From the NCBI GenBank assembly GCA_950097015.1, contig CATNEN010000024.1, forward strand, positions 6,400,001 through 6,464,000: a DNA stretch of 64,000 bases, in the 5' to 3' direction. The DNA is from Macrostomum hystrix. Its lineage: Eukaryota; Platyhelminthes; Macrostomidae. Below, piece after piece: positions 12,025 through 23,689 of this stretch; positions within the stretch are counted from its first letter, which is position 1, and the number at the start of each line of letters is the position of its first letter. Made by a program: the position numbers and the translations under genes. Under the pieces are notes generated by a model that had not been told where the DNA came from, did not search any database, and saw only the letters and a list, made by a program, of their open reading frames with translations.

Positions 12025-13358
12025 ATGGAGCTGCCAGACGTGACTTATAACAAGCCGGAGTACATCGAGACCGCGTCCGGCAACAAGGTGTGCCGATTAA
12101 CCGCCCTGTGCGGCAGCCAGAACATTGTTCTGAACGGCAAGGTCATCATCCAGACTGACGCTGTCATTCGCGGCGACCTGGCCAACGTTCGCATTGGTCG
12201 GAGCACAGTAATTAGCCGTGGCGCAGTGATTAGGCCGCCATTTAAAAAGTTCAGCAAAGGCGTGGCCTTCTTTCCTCTCTACATTGGCGACCACGTGTTT
12301 ATTGGAGAGAACTCGGTCATCAATGCTGCTCAGGTTTGTCATGGATTTCTCAGCTGCCACTCTCCATGAAGATATTCATCTTGACTTCTAAGCCCGCCAC
12401 ACTTGACTCCCAGATCCTCATATTGAGTCTCCACCCACTCCCAGATCCTCATATTGAGTCTCCACCCACTCCCAGATCCTCATATTGAGTCTCCACCCAC
12501 TCCCAGATCCTCATATTGAGTCTCCACCCACTCCCAGATCCTCATTTTGAGTCTCCACCCACTCCCAGATCCTCATTTTGAGTCTCCACCCAGTCCAGAT
12601 CCTCATATTGAGTCTCCACCCACAACAGATCCTCATTTTGAGAGTCCACCCACTCCCAGATCCTCATATTGAGTGTCCAACCACTCCAGATCCTCATATT
12701 GAGTCTCCACCCACTCCCAGATCCTCATATTGAGTCTCCACCCACAACAGATCCTCATTTTGAGTCTCCACCCACCCCCAGATCCTCATTTTGAGTCTCC
12801 ACCCACAACAGATCCTCATTTTGAGTGTCCACCCACTCCCAGATCCTCATATTGAGACTCCACCCACTCCCAGATCCTCATTTTGAGTCTCCACCCACTC
12901 CCAGATCCTCATTTTGAGTCTCCACCCACTCCCAGATCCTCATTTTGAGTCTCCACCCACCCCCAGATCCTCATTTTGAGTCTCCACCCACCCCCAGATC
13001 CTCATTTTGAGTCTCCACTAGCTCCCTTTGATCCTCTAAAAATCTGCTAATGCATGTAGAACTTACGACTTCCCAGATCCTTACTAAACAATTAAGTGTT
13101 CACTTTTCGGCCCAGGTGGGCTCCTTTGTTCACGTCGGCAACAACTGCGTTATTGGCCGCCGCTGCGTACTGAAGGACTGCAGCGCTGTGGCCGACGGCT
13201 CTGTTCTGCCCGCTGAAACAGTTGTTCCGCCTTTCACCATCTTCAGCGGCTCGCCCGGCCAATTAGTCGGCTCACTGCCAGACTGCACTCCTGAGCTAAT
13301 GACTCACCTGACGGAAAGCTATTATCAGCACTTTGTGCCAGCCGCCAGGACCACCTGA
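12025..13358 (+). CDS. DCTN5: Dynactin subunit 5 (p25)
   Basis: Exons 12025-12333 and 13116-13358 join in phase 0 and encode 183 residues (human p25 has 182). p25 is a left-handed beta-helix protein that pairs with p27 at the pointed end of the dynactin Arp1 filament and helps attach endosomal cargo adaptors. Seen here: [15 protein letters not shown] near the N-terminus, [12 protein letters not shown], the [12 protein letters not shown] hexapeptide turns, [35 protein letters not shown] at the splice junction, then [18 protein letters not shown] and [15 protein letters not shown]. Near full-length identity to the animal family; no missing segment. The intron is filled with a 31-bp minisatellite. 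Confidence 0.97.
12400..13015 (+). repeat. Intronic minisatellite, 31-bp unit (DCTN5)
   Basis: About 20 copies with core CCCAGATCCTCATATTGAG and TCTCCACCCA. Main variants are ATATTG/ATTTTG and ACTCCC/ACAACA. It fills most of the intron 12334-13115. Confidence 0.97.
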
Positions 13359-13533
13359 CAATACTGAGAAAACCCATTTTTGTTAGACTGGTTCCGTTTC
13401 TAATTTCAGTCTACACATTGAGATACTACTGAAAAATATTTAGTAAGTAGTGTGCCATGTTTTAAGCGAACACACAAAAATCATAGTAATAGGTTGATAT
13501 TAATATTGACACACAATATCTAGTCCAAGGACT

Positions 13534-13539
13534 AATAAA
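13534..13539 (+). terminator. Possible poly(A) signal of DCTN5
   Basis: AATAAA about 175 nt after the stop codon. Confidence 0.4.
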
Positions 13540-13919
13540 CAACACACATAATTTGTGTCCATTGCTGATTGCTGATGACTGAGATTGGAAGTTCTCCGCC
13601 TAACTTATATTGTAGGATGGACATGGATTTTGTAGATGGATTGGTTTCGTCTGTTGCAATATCAATAACACTCATGTTTGATCTACATAGAATCTGTGCT
13701 GCCTGCTATAACTATATATTTCTGGTGTTTTGTGACAGCTAATATCTATCATATTTTCATCTCTTTGGATTAGTGAAAATTAAAACTTGGTCCCATCTAT
13801 GTGGTTCCTTTTGGTGTTTTTTGGCTTAAACTTCCCGAATTTATAGCTCTCGTTTGTACTTTTCTAATAAGGAATTCTTTCCATGTACATAATGCGACAG
13901 TTTGTATGCTTAACTGTAC
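13540..13919. other. Intergenic stretch, nothing recognised
   Basis: AT-rich unique sequence between the DCTN5 3' end and the next array. Confidence 0.5.
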
Positions 13920-14315
13920 ATTCGGTCAAGTGTACATTAGGGGTCAGGTGGGGTCAAGTGTACATTAGGGGTCAGGTGGGGTCAAGTGTACATTAGGGGT
14001 CAGGTGGGGTCGAGTGTACATTAGGGGTCAGGTGGGGTCGAGTGTACATTAGGGGTCAGGTGGGGTCAAGTGTACATTAGGGGTCAGGTGGGGTCGAGTG
14101 TACATTAGGGGTCTGGTGGGGTCGAGTGTACATTAGGGGTCTGGTGGGGTCGAGTGTACATTAGGGGTCAGGTGGGGTCGAGTGTACATTAGGGGTCAGG
14201 TGGGGTCGAGTGTACATTAGGGGTCAGGTGGGGTCAAGTGTACATTCGGGGTCTGGTGGCGTCGAGTGTACATAAGGGGTCTGGTGGCGTCGAGTGTACA
14301 TTCGGGGTCAGTTGG
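13920..14315 (+). repeat. Minisatellite, 28-bp unit
   Basis: About 14 copies of a unit with GTGTACATTAGGGGTCAGG and TGGGGTCGA. It is G-rich on the plus strand and decays at the right end into diverged partial units up to about 14400. Confidence 0.95.
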
Positions 14316-14399
14316 GTCGATTGTAGGTGAGGTAAGTCAAACTGGGTGTATATTAGATTATGGGTAGTGTGGTTTGAGTGTACTCGTACATTAAGGGTA

Positions 14400-14829
14400 G
14401 CGCTGATTGATAATCGATGATCGATTGATTTGCTAATCAAACTGTTTAACTGTACACTTTGATCCTGTATCGCTCTGCTGCAAATTTAGGTCAAATTTCG
14501 CGAAAAGTACAAACAGAAGTACGCGTAGCAATGTCGATATTAAGCAGAATTTTCATATTGCCATTTACCATGATAGTTTCTTATTGCTTACATACAGATT
14601 ATGCTATTGTATTGCTCTCTGCTTAATTTGTGAGTGCTCTACTTTTGAAATTATATTTGTTTTTCAGTATATGCTTGTCATATATTATTCGCGATATGAT
14701 TAAAATATGTCACAGAAAACTTACGAGTCATTATTTACCTTGTATAGATCAACTGTCTTTTTCATTTTTATTTTATACGGGAACATTAATGGCAGCAAAT
14801 GATAAATTTAAATATGCCTACTATAAATG
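14400..14829. other. AT-rich spacer, nothing recognised
   Basis: No exon or repeat is evident. It may hold the PPP6R promoter or lie within its 5' intron. Confidence 0.4.
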
Positions 14830-15215
14830 TCGCCATTTCCATTGCTGATATTAGGGAAATACCGTCATTTCCATTGCTGATATTAGGGAAATACCGCCAT
14901 TTCGATTGCTGATATTAGGGAAATACCGCCATTTCCATTGCTGATATTAGGGAAATACCGCCATTTCCGTTGCTGATATTAGGGAAATACCGCCATTTCC
15001 ATTGCTGATATTAGGGACATACCGCCATTTCCATTGCTGATATTAGGGAAATACCGCCATTTCCATTGCTGATATTAGGGACATACCGCCATTTCCGTTG
15101 CTGATATTAGGGAAATACCGCCATTTCCATTGCTGATATTAGGGAAATACCGCCATTTCGATTGCTGATATTAGGGAAATACCGCCATTTCCATTACTGA
15201 GATTAAGGAACCGCC
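14830..15215 (+). repeat. Minisatellite, 32-bp unit, just upstream of PPP6R
   Basis: About 12 copies with core CCGCCATTTCCATTGCTGAT and ATTAGGGAAATA. It ends about 40 nt before the acceptor at 15258, so it is probably transcribed if that acceptor closes a 5'UTR intron. Confidence 0.96.
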
Positions 15216-15239
15216 ATGTCCTGTATAATAATTTCAGTC

Positions 15240-15258
15240 TTATCTCCTTGATTTGCAG
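15240..15258 (+). promoter_or_regulatory. 3' splice acceptor 94 nt upstream of the PPP6R ATG
   Basis: TTATCTCCTTGATTTGCAG ends at 15258. It is followed by a GC-richer 5'UTR-like stretch up to the ATG at 15353. Confidence 0.6.
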
Positions 15259-15352
15259 GCCTTGCCGAGACATAATTGCCGAGGACAATCCGACACTGCT
15301 CCGTCATCCATCCACCGTCACCGCCCCGCTTTCTCGCTAGTAGGCCTCAGCA

Positions 15353-18300
15353 ATGTTCTGGACTCCTAACCATGCGCCTAAGCCAACTATAGATCTGTTA
15401 TTTAAGAACGGCGAACCCAACCTTGTTGAAATATTAGACGATGGCTCGGCTGCGCACGAGTGCCGCGGCTACAATGCCCGCCTAATCGACTACCTGGTGC
15501 AGGATTCTGTGATAGACAAGTAAGTGTTGTCATTAAAAGGTCCTGCTATTCTTTGCTTAACGTTACTACCTCTGCAAATACCAATTTCCCGCATAGATTA
15601 GTGGAATACGTCAGCAGCGAACCGGATCCCCAGCTCGCTTTGCAAATTCGCTATAAATATCCCCACCTGGCCTGCGAGCTGCTCACCTGCGATGCTGACG
15701 CAATTAATGACGCTCTGCTGCGTGAGGACGTCAGGCTCGACAGGCTTTGCCAGTTCCTAAGATCCGAGCCGCCTCTGAATCCGCTGACTGCTTGCTTCTG
15801 CTCAAAGGTTAGTTGCCATGCCCTGTCACTCTAGGAATGGTTTAGAGCACTACCCCCTGTCACTCTAGGAATAGTTTAGAGCACTACCCCCTGTCACTCT
15901 AGGAATGGTTTAGAGCACTACCCCCTGGCACTCTAGGAATGGTTTAGAGCACTACCCCCTGTCACTCTAGGAATGGTTTAGAGCACTACCCCCTGTCACT
16001 CTGGGAATGGTTTAGAGCACTGCCCCCTGTCACTCTGGGAATGGTTTAGAGCACTGCCCCTGTCACTCTGGGAATGGTTTAGAGCACTGCCCCTGTCACT
16101 CTGGGAATGGTTTAGAGCACTGCCCCCTGTCACTCTGGGAATGGTTTAGAGCACTACCCCCTGTCACTCTAGGAATGGTTTAGAGCACTGCCCCCTGTCA
16201 CTCTGGGAATGGTTTAGAGCACTACCCCCTGTCACTCTAGGAATGGTTTAGAGCACTACCCCCTGTCACTCTGAGAATGGTTTAGAGCACTGCCCCCTGT
16301 CACTCTGGGAATGGTTTAGAGCACTACCCCCTGTCACTCTGGGAATGGTTTAGAGCACTGCCCCCTGTCACTCTGGGAATGGTTTAGAGCACTGCCCCCT
16401 GTCACTCTGGGAATGGTTTAGAGCACTGCCCCCTGTCACTCTGGGAATGGTTTAGAGCACTGCCCCCTGTCACTCTGGGAATGATTTAGAGCACTGCCCC
16501 CTGTCACTCTGGGAATGGTTTAGAGCACTGCCTCTGTCACTCCTGAAAACTCTCTGGAGTGACTTTGACTGACTCGTCCACCCCACCCTCCCGCGCCCAC
16601 AGATCCTGCAGCTGCTGGTGCGCAGGCGGCCAGACCGACTGCTGCCTCACCTTTGCGGTCGAGCCGACCTGGCCGAGTGCCTTGTTCGACACGTGGCCAC
16701 CGCTGCTGTGTCCGACTTGCTCCTGACCCTAGCCAGCGTCCGTGCCGGCAACTGCGCTGCCGATGATCCTGAAGCTTTCGTTAACTGCGACGCCAACGGC
16801 AATGCCGATTTGAACGGCGAGAGCGACGCTAACAATTGGCAAGGCTCAGCGGACTCGGCTGTTCAGCCTGCCGCAGGCGACTGGCTGGCCGACACAGATC
16901 TGGTCCAGCGGCTCATTGACCGCGTCTGCGGCTTTAATCGCGACGTCGAGGACGACGGTGATGCAGCATCGGCATCATTCGCAGCCGCCCAGTGCACGGA
17001 GGCGCTGCTGCAGCAGTGCCGCGGCGATCTGACGGCCGGCCAGTGCGGCTTCATTGTCGGCTCCGTCGCCCAGCCGCCGCCACGTCGGAGTCGCCTACTT
17101 CACCAGCTGGAGTCGGCCGAAATTGCCGAACGCCTGATGGCCGGCGCTATTCCGGACGGTGACTCCTTGAACTTCAACAAGAGGCCAGATGGTCAGGCCG
17201 CCTTCACTGCCGCCTGTCAAGTTGCCATGTCGCTGCTGACGCCCCCGTCTGAGGCCGGCCCGACCGCTCTGGTGTCACTCTGCGCCGCAATGCGACCCCG
17301 GATGGCCCAGCTGTCGGCGCTGTTGAAGCCACCGGCTGACGCTAAAGCTGTTGGCAGCGGCCTGCTTCACCTGCTCCGTCTTATGCGGACTCTGGCTGCC
17401 TGCGGCGGCCCAGGCCTTTTTATTGTGGCTGAAACTGAAGCTGTGCCAGCCAGCCTGCGGCTCATGCTGCAGTTTCCCTGGTAAGTGTCATTGTCCATGT
17501 TGCTCCAGTCTACTTCCAGTACTTCAGGTCCATTATTATTACAGATAGCACAAATTACCTGCTCCATCCAGGTGCTCATTCCTGCACCAGGCCGCTGAGC
17601 AGCTGTGCCTATGCTCCCTGGCCTATCCGCAGGGCCTCTCACAGCCAGAGGCTGACGCGCGACGCGAATTGCAGCGCCAGCTGATTGTTCATCGGGGTAA
17701 ACAGCAGCAGCAGTCGATTGCGGACGATTTTGATTCGGTTGAAGGCGCGAGTCCAGCGGACCCTGACTGTCGCCTGCCCTCCGTTCTGCTGGCCGCCGCC
17801 GAAGCGAATCGTCTGGCCCAACTCGGCGGCTCCGGTCGTCGCGGCTACATGGGTCACGTGATTCGCCTGGCCAACTGCCTGAACGCCTGTCTGGCCGTCA
17901 CTCCCATTAATAACTCGACAGCTTCGGAAGCTGCTGGCGAGCCGCAGACCCTGGTCTCGCTGTTCAACCAGTTGGAGCCGCACCTTCGAGAGCGCTGGTC
18001 CGCCTGGTGCCAGACCGAGCTGGCTGAGACCAACGCCCGCAGCTCTGTACCACCGGCCTCTTCAATCATTGGTCAGGACGACGACGACAACGATGATGCC
18101 GTCGACAACGACTGTGGCGAGTTCAACTTCGCTTCGCCGCCGTCGCCGCATCGGGCAATGCAGACGGCCTACGTGGAGTTTCAGGCCAGACAGCTGGCTA
18201 ACAGCATGCCGGAGCAGTTCGGCTTTCAGGAGGACGAGTTCAATGAGGCCTACGACAGGTGCCCGGCTGCCGACATGCCGGAGGATGTGAGTGACACTTT

Positions 18301-19571
18301 GGGAGTTGGGAACTTTGGGAGTCGGGAGTTGGGAACTTTGGGGAATAGAACACTTTATTTAGGGATTGGACCCTTTGGGGATAGCACACTTTGAGGATAG
18401 CACCCTTTGGGGATATCACACTTTGGGGATAGCACACTTTGGGGATAGCACACTTCGAGGATATCACCCTTTGGGGATATCACACTTTGGGGATAGCACA
18501 CTTCGAGGATATCACACTTTGGGGATATCACACTTTGGGGATATCACACTTTGGGGATATCACACTTTGGGGATATCACACTTTGGGGATAGCACACTTT
18601 GGGTATAGCACACTTTGGGGATAGCACACTTCGAGGATATCACCCTTTGGGGATATCACACTTTGGGGATAGCACACTTCGAGGATATCACACTTTGGGG
18701 ATAGCACACTTTGGGGATAGCACACTTCGAGGATATCACACTTTGGGGATAGCACACTTTAGGGATAGCACACTTTGGGGATAGCACACTTCGAGGATAT
18801 CACCCTTTGGGGATATCACACTTTGGGGATAGCACACTTCGAGGATATCACACTTTGGGGATAGCACACTTTGGGGATAGCACACTTTGGGGATAGCACA
18901 CTTTGGGGATAGCACACTTCGAGGATATCACCCTTTGGGGATATCACACTTTGGGGATAGCACACTTCGAGGATATCACACTTTGGGGATAGCACACTTT
19001 GGGGATAGCACACTTTGGGGATAGCACACTTTGGGGATAGCACACTTTGGGGATAGCACACTTTGGGAGATGGGTAACTTTAAGACATAGAAGACTTTAA
19101 CAGATGGGAGACTGGGAAAATGAGAGACTCGGGGCACTGCAGCATCCATGCGCACAATGGCAATCTAACTCGATGCCGCAGGTGGCGCAGCACCTGATGG
19201 ATTTCAGCATGCCGACGCCGGAGAATGCGGAGCAAGCGGCCATGTTCGATCGCGCCTGCAATTCGCGCATACGGCCCTACGAGGATCATCAGGACGAGCC
19301 TGAGCGTTCAGACGACTCCGGTCACGACAGCAGCAGTCCAGATGACGACGATGACGGAGCTTCCGATGCGAAATGTGAGCAATCGGTTGTTGCTAAGCAA
19401 CCGCCGGCCAATCTCGATGGTCACTGCTATTCCGATTCGGAGAACGCCGCTGTTTCAAGCATGACCAACGGAAATCTTGATTGCGAAGTTGGAGCATTCG
19501 CCGCTGTGAATGGCCAAGGAATTGGCGCCGCCTTTCCCGAGATTGACGGCGCTGATCCTTTGGCTGAGTAA
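15353..19571 (+). CDS. PPP6R: Serine/threonine phosphatase 6 regulatory subunit (SAPS family)
   Basis: Five exons, 15353-15519, 15597-15807, 16603-17480, 17572-18286 and 19182-19571, all with GT/AG ends and compatible phases, give 786 residues. SAPS proteins are helical-repeat scaffolds that bind the PP6 catalytic subunit and target it (Aurora A, DNA-PK and NF-kB pathways in mammals). The N-terminus MFWTPN, the helix IDxLLFKNGEPNLVEILDD, CRGYNARLIDYLVQ and VEYVSSEPDPQLALQIRYKYPHLACELL are typical of the family's most conserved segment. Later regions are more diverged: an acidic/Asn-Asp-rich insert near residues 170-215 and an acidic Ser/Asp tail. Introns 1 and 3 are tiny (77 and 91 nt), while introns 2 and 4 are each about 800-900 nt and consist almost wholly of minisatellite. 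Which vertebrate paralogue (1-3) it matches cannot be told; invertebrates usually have one. Confidence 0.93.
15822..16545 (+). repeat. Intronic minisatellite, 34-bp unit (PPP6R intron 2)
   Basis: About 21 copies with core CCCTGTCACTCTGGGAATGG and TTTAGAGCACT. The first unit starts within about 15 nt of the 5' splice site at 15808. The left units carry CTCTAGGAATGG and the right units CTCTGGGAATGG, so the array grew in blocks. Confidence 0.97.
18300..19075 (+). repeat. Intronic minisatellite, 16-bp unit (PPP6R intron 4)
   Basis: More than 40 copies of GGGGATAGCACACTTT with variants GGATATCACACTTT and CACACTTCGAGG, organised into higher-order blocks of roughly 100-160 bp. It begins about 15 nt after the donor at 18287. 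Confidence 0.97.
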
Positions 19572-19674
19572 CACTGAAAATTAATAACTATGATTTATGT
19601 TGATCAGATGTTAGGTAAACTAGGTAGAGACAGTTATTTTGCAGGTAATCTTACTTAATAATAATAATAATTGA

Positions 19675-19968
19675 TTACACCTGCCCCAATTGGGCCAGAT
19701 GTGCAGCCGACAGCACAGCCGCAGTTATTGCGCGGCGTATCAGAAGGCTGCGTACGGCTGTTCAGTCCATGGACTGGGGGGACGCCACACCCACCCTCAA
19801 TTACCCCAGCCAATGCTGGTACCCATTTAACAGCTGGGTGAACTGAAGCAATGTAGAATTAAGTGTCTTGCTAATGGTCACAAATTTTTCCAGTGGAGTC
19901 AGGAATCGAACCCCCGACCTTTAAGTCGTGGTTCCGCCGCTCTAACCACTAGGTAAGATTCTTAAGAA
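19675..19968 (-). mobile_element. tRNA-derived SINE, family A, fullest copy
   Basis: On the minus strand: an A-box-like TAGTGGTTAGAGCGGCGG, a B box GGGGTTCGATTCCTGAC (about 19899-19915), a body with CAGCTGTTAAATGGGTACC and the palindrome CAGTCCATGGACTG, and a short ATT-repeat tail at 19660-19675. It is inserted antisense in the 3'UTR of PPP6R, before that gene's AATAAA. Confidence 0.85.
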
Positions 19969-19987
19969 TCGTTTTAACTGGATTTGC

Positions 19988-19993
19988 AATAAA
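19988..19993 (+). terminator. Probable poly(A) signal of PPP6R, beyond the SINE
   Basis: AATAAA about 417 nt after the stop codon. An earlier end before the SINE is not excluded. Confidence 0.4.
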
Positions 19994-20529
19994 AATAATT
20001 GTCAAATAACTGCTTGTCTTCTATCGCTTTCGTCTACTTGTGCCGCTTTCTTTCCAAGTCTTTGATCAAGCCGCATAATTGTTAAAATTCTACTCTAATA
20101 CCGGTAATATTTCCGCTGGCAGGAAGGTGCGAATGTATTATTATAAAGAAATCGTGTCCTATTTTTAGCATCACAAAGCGCATCGTTAAATTGCAGTGCC
20201 AACATCCGGTTAATGGCCGGATCATGTGCAAGTGTGCCTAACCTTGATGATTTTTGTATTGCTTCTGTTTTTTTAACCGGTTGATACTTTGCTACTTTGC
20301 TTTGAGTTTCCTTTCAATCAAGCATGAAAATTCAGGTTCTCAGTCATTTATTCCCCGGCATGGCCCAGCCAACAGTCTATGGCTGTCATTTAACTGGCCG
20401 GGCCAAGAAATCAGTAATTTAATTGACCGGGCCATTAAACGCCACATAGCAAAATTCAAAATTAAGGATAAGCAGAACATAATGAACAGTAATTTATTGT
20501 TCATTCTAAATGGCGTTCATACAGCCATT
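19994..20529. other. Intergenic; short inverted repeats only
   Basis: Contains ACTGGCCGGGCC and GACCGGGCCATTAAACGCC repeats and a small palindrome, AATGAACA...TTGTTCATT (about 20480-20505). No gene seen. Confidence 0.4.
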
Positions 20530-21315
20530 CTGTTGTACTGAACTATTGGCCAGTCTGTTGTACTGAACTATTGGCCAGTCTGTTGGACTGAACTATTGGC
20601 CAGTCTGTTGGACTGAACTATTGGCCAGTCTGTTGGACTGAACTATTGGCCAGTCTGTTGGACTGAACTATTGGCCAGTCTGTGTTGGACTGAACTATTG
20701 GCCAGTCTGTTGGACTGAACTATTGGCCATTCTGTTGGACTGAACTATTGGCCAGTCTGTTCGACTGAACTATTGGCCAGTCTGTTGGACTGAACTATTG
20801 GCCAGTCTGTTGGACTGAACTATTGGCCATTCTGTGTTGGACTGAACTATTGGCCAGTCTGTTGGACTGAACTATTGGCCATTCTGTTGGACTGAACTAT
20901 TGGCCAGTCTGTTCGACTGAACTATTGGCCAGTCTGTTGGACTGAACTATTGGCCAGTCTGTTGGACTGAACTATTGGCCATTCTGTTGGACTGAACTAT
21001 TGGCCAGTCTGTTCGACTGAACTATTGGCCAGTCTGTTGGACTGAACTATTGGCCAGTCTGTTGGACTGAACTATTGGCCATTCTGTGTTGGACTGAACT
21101 ATTGGCCAGTCTGTTGGACTGAACTATTGGCCAGTCTGTTGGACTGAACTATTGGCCAGTCTGTTGGACTGAACTATTGGCCAGTCTGTTCGACTGAACT
21201 ATTGGCCAGTCTGTTGGACTGAACTATTGGCCAGTCTGTTGGACTGAACTATTGGCCAGTCTGTTGGACTGAACTATTGGCCAGTCTGTTGGGCTGAACT
21301 ATTGGCCATTCTGTG
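20530..21315 (+). repeat. Minisatellite, 25-bp unit
   Basis: About 31 copies with core CTGTTGGACTGAACTATTGG and CCAGT. Occasional 27-bp units carry an extra TG (CTGTGTTGGACTG) at intervals of a few units, marking higher-order duplication. Confidence 0.97.
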
Positions 21316-22184
21316 GTTATGCAGATGTGTCATTGCACATTATTGTTAAGTTCTCGTTCGGTCCTAAATGTGACTATTTTTCAGCACTTGTTAGACCTCT
21401 TATTAGCCGCCAGCCAATCAGATTGTTGTCTGTCTGCCTATCTATTTGTTGTTTTTCTGTGTCTGCAATCAATGGATTAATCAATCTATTTTTATAGCCA
21501 CTTTGCCTAGTATTCTCTGTGTTTCTGTTTTCCTGTTTACACAAGCATAGTCAAAGCGAGCTACCTTGAAATGCGCGAAGTTTTGTCCCAAAATGTTTGC
21601 AAATTGTGCAAAAGTGCTTTGAAACACAAAGAATGATAATGCGTTGAATTTTGCGAAAATTGTTTGTAAAAAATTACGTCTGATTACTATAATTAGAGCT
21701 GTAATTACGGTGTTCATTAGTCTATTTTATTAATTGCGCGTCTCTTTTCTCGGGTCCAAGCTCTTTCATTTTGGGTTACTCTTGTTATGCTATTTTGTCA
21801 TAAGTATTTAATATTCTTATTGCAATTTTTTTAATTGGCTTCAATATTTTTGTTTATTTTTAACAAAATTTTCAAATTGGTGCCAAGATTCTTCCACAAT
21901 AGCTCCATAAACATCTGTATTTTATATTAGACAGAGCTTTGCATGAGTTTTGATTCACTTGTTTTCCAGTTTTTTGTATTTTTTTATTGCTACTTTCTGT
22001 GTTGTGCACTAATACTACTAGTATTTCAATACTCGCGTGATTAACAACCTTGATGCCCATTTTAGTTTAAAAATACATATAATTATGTTAATCGCAATTA
22101 TGCTTTGCTAACGAAGTGTACAAAAAGTTCTGTCAATAATTAAAGCATTAATTTGTGCATGAAACTCATTTATCTTGACTTCTT
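21316..22184. other. AT-rich intergenic stretch, nothing recognised
   Basis: Short open frames on the minus strand lack any family resemblance, and codon use is AT-rich, unlike the genes here. Confidence 0.4.
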
Positions 22185-22765
22185 GGCTCTGACAGACAAA
22201 GTCACTGAAGGTATTGGCTCTGACAGACAAAGTCACTGAAGGTATTGGCTCTGACAGACAAAGTCACTGAAGGTATTGGCTCTGACAGACAAAGTCACTG
22301 AAGGTATTGGCTCTGACAGACAAAGTCACTGAAGGTATTGGCTCTGACAGACAAAGTCACTGAAGGTATTGACTCTGAGTCTTCTGACAGACAAAGTCAC
22401 TGAAGGTATTGGCTCTGACAGACAAAGTCACTGAAGGTATTGGCTCTGACAGACAAAGTCACTGAAGGTATTGGCTCTGACAGACAAAGTCACTGAAGGT
22501 ATTGGCTCTGACAGACAAAGTCACTGAAGGTATTGGCTCTGACAGACAAAGTCACTGAAGGTATTGGCTCTGACAGACAAAGTCACTGAAGGTATTGGCT
22601 CTGACAGACAAAGTCACTGAAGGTATTGGCTCTGACAGACAAAGTCACTGAAGGTATTGGCTCTGACTGACAAAGTCACTGAAGGTATTGGCTCTGACTG
22701 ACAAAGTCACTGAAGGTATTGGCTCTGACTGACAAAGTCACTGAAGGTATTGGCTCTGACAGACG
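22185..22765 (+). repeat. Minisatellite, 31-bp unit
   Basis: About 18 copies with core GGCTCTGACAGACAAAGTCA and CTGAAGGTATT. One unit has a 7-bp insert (about 22375), and the last units carry GACTGACAAAG. Confidence 0.97.
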
Positions 22766-22987
22766 GACAGAAAGACAGAAAGACTCAAGAGTCTTGAGTT
22801 CATCAGGACAGACGTCACCAAAAATTTTATAGAAAGTGAAAATTTTATTATTTTTATATTATATTATATTATATTTATATAACAATAATTATACTATTTT
22901 TAAAACCCACCGCTCACATAGCATGACCTACATGTACTCTTAGTATGATTTACCTTGGGTCCAAACCTAATCAAAGCTTGATTGCAT

Positions 22988-23311
22988 TTAAGTCAATAAA
23001 TGTTTCGGCAGGAATTTGGACGCTACATAAGCTACCAGCTTGTAGAGAATCGAACCAATCGAAATGTCGTCACTTGACCCGGTACACCGGTACATCTGCT
23101 CCATCAGACGTCGAATCTCTGTCTGCAGGTTGTCTAGGACCTCGCGAGAATCCTTAGAGGTGTGTTCAAGCAAAATGATTCTTTGACTCAGGTCAGCCAC
23201 TGCCCGTCTGAGCTCGCCAACTTGGTCCAGTTGGTTGCGCATCTTCAGATAGTCCATGGCGACGATTCCCAGAGCGATGCCGATCATGCAGACAAGAACA
23301 GGTTTCATCAT
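22988..23311 (-). CDS. Small single-pass membrane protein with coiled coil, unrecognised
   Basis: A single open frame from tandem ATGs at 23311/23308 gives 107 residues. Residues 4-22 (PVLVCMIGIALGIVAMDYL) form one hydrophobic segment like a signal anchor. It is followed by a heptad-patterned helix at about residues 24-72 (LDQVGELRRAVADLSQRI continuing to EIRRLMEQMY) and a short C-terminal part with SILYKLVAYVASKF, which is amphipathic. The GC-rich codon use matches the recognised genes and contrasts with the AT-rich flanks, which is the main reason to believe it. The frame is open upstream to 23380, but the ATG pair gives a sensible N-terminus. No homologue is recognised. It could be a complete small protein or one exon of a larger one. 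Confidence 0.5.
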   Translation of the reverse strand: MMKPVLVCMIGIALGIVAMDYLKMRNQLDQVGELRRAVADLSQRIILLEHTSKDSREVLDNLQTEIRRLMEQMYRCTGSSDDISIGSILYKLVAYVASKFLPKHLLT

Positions 23312-23638
23312 CGTGATGACCCTTTGATGTTGGAGCCTGACTTCAGGAGAGATGAGACACGAGATCGATAGATGCGACACTGGAGGGATGATACGAAATT
23401 ATCCAATTAAATAAATATTAATGAAGATGTGGGCAAATCGTTTCATCCCAAACTATCCCAACCTGAGTTATAAGCAGTACTGTATACACCTCTAAATAAT
23501 ATTATGAGGAATAATATTTCTGTAAATTGGCTGCTCTTAGCTCAAAATGCCAAAGAAAATCCTGACTGTGCAGCTCATGACTCTCCTCTTAGAAAGGAAA
23601 AATAGGCCCAGTAAATTTATGTTAACACGAAGTTAAGT

Positions 23639-23647
23639 CGTAGTAGC

Positions 23648-23685
<38 letters not shown>

Positions 23686-23686
23686 A
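23639..23686 (+). repeat. GTA trinucleotide microsatellite
   Basis: About 14 consecutive GTA/AGT triplets with one GCA interruption near the left end. Confidence 0.95.
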
Positions 23687-23689
23687 CCT

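Noticed and set aside
18366-18784. Frames with GDSTLWGYHTLG-type repeats
   Set aside because: They lie inside PPP6R intron 4, which is removed by clear GT/AG sites.
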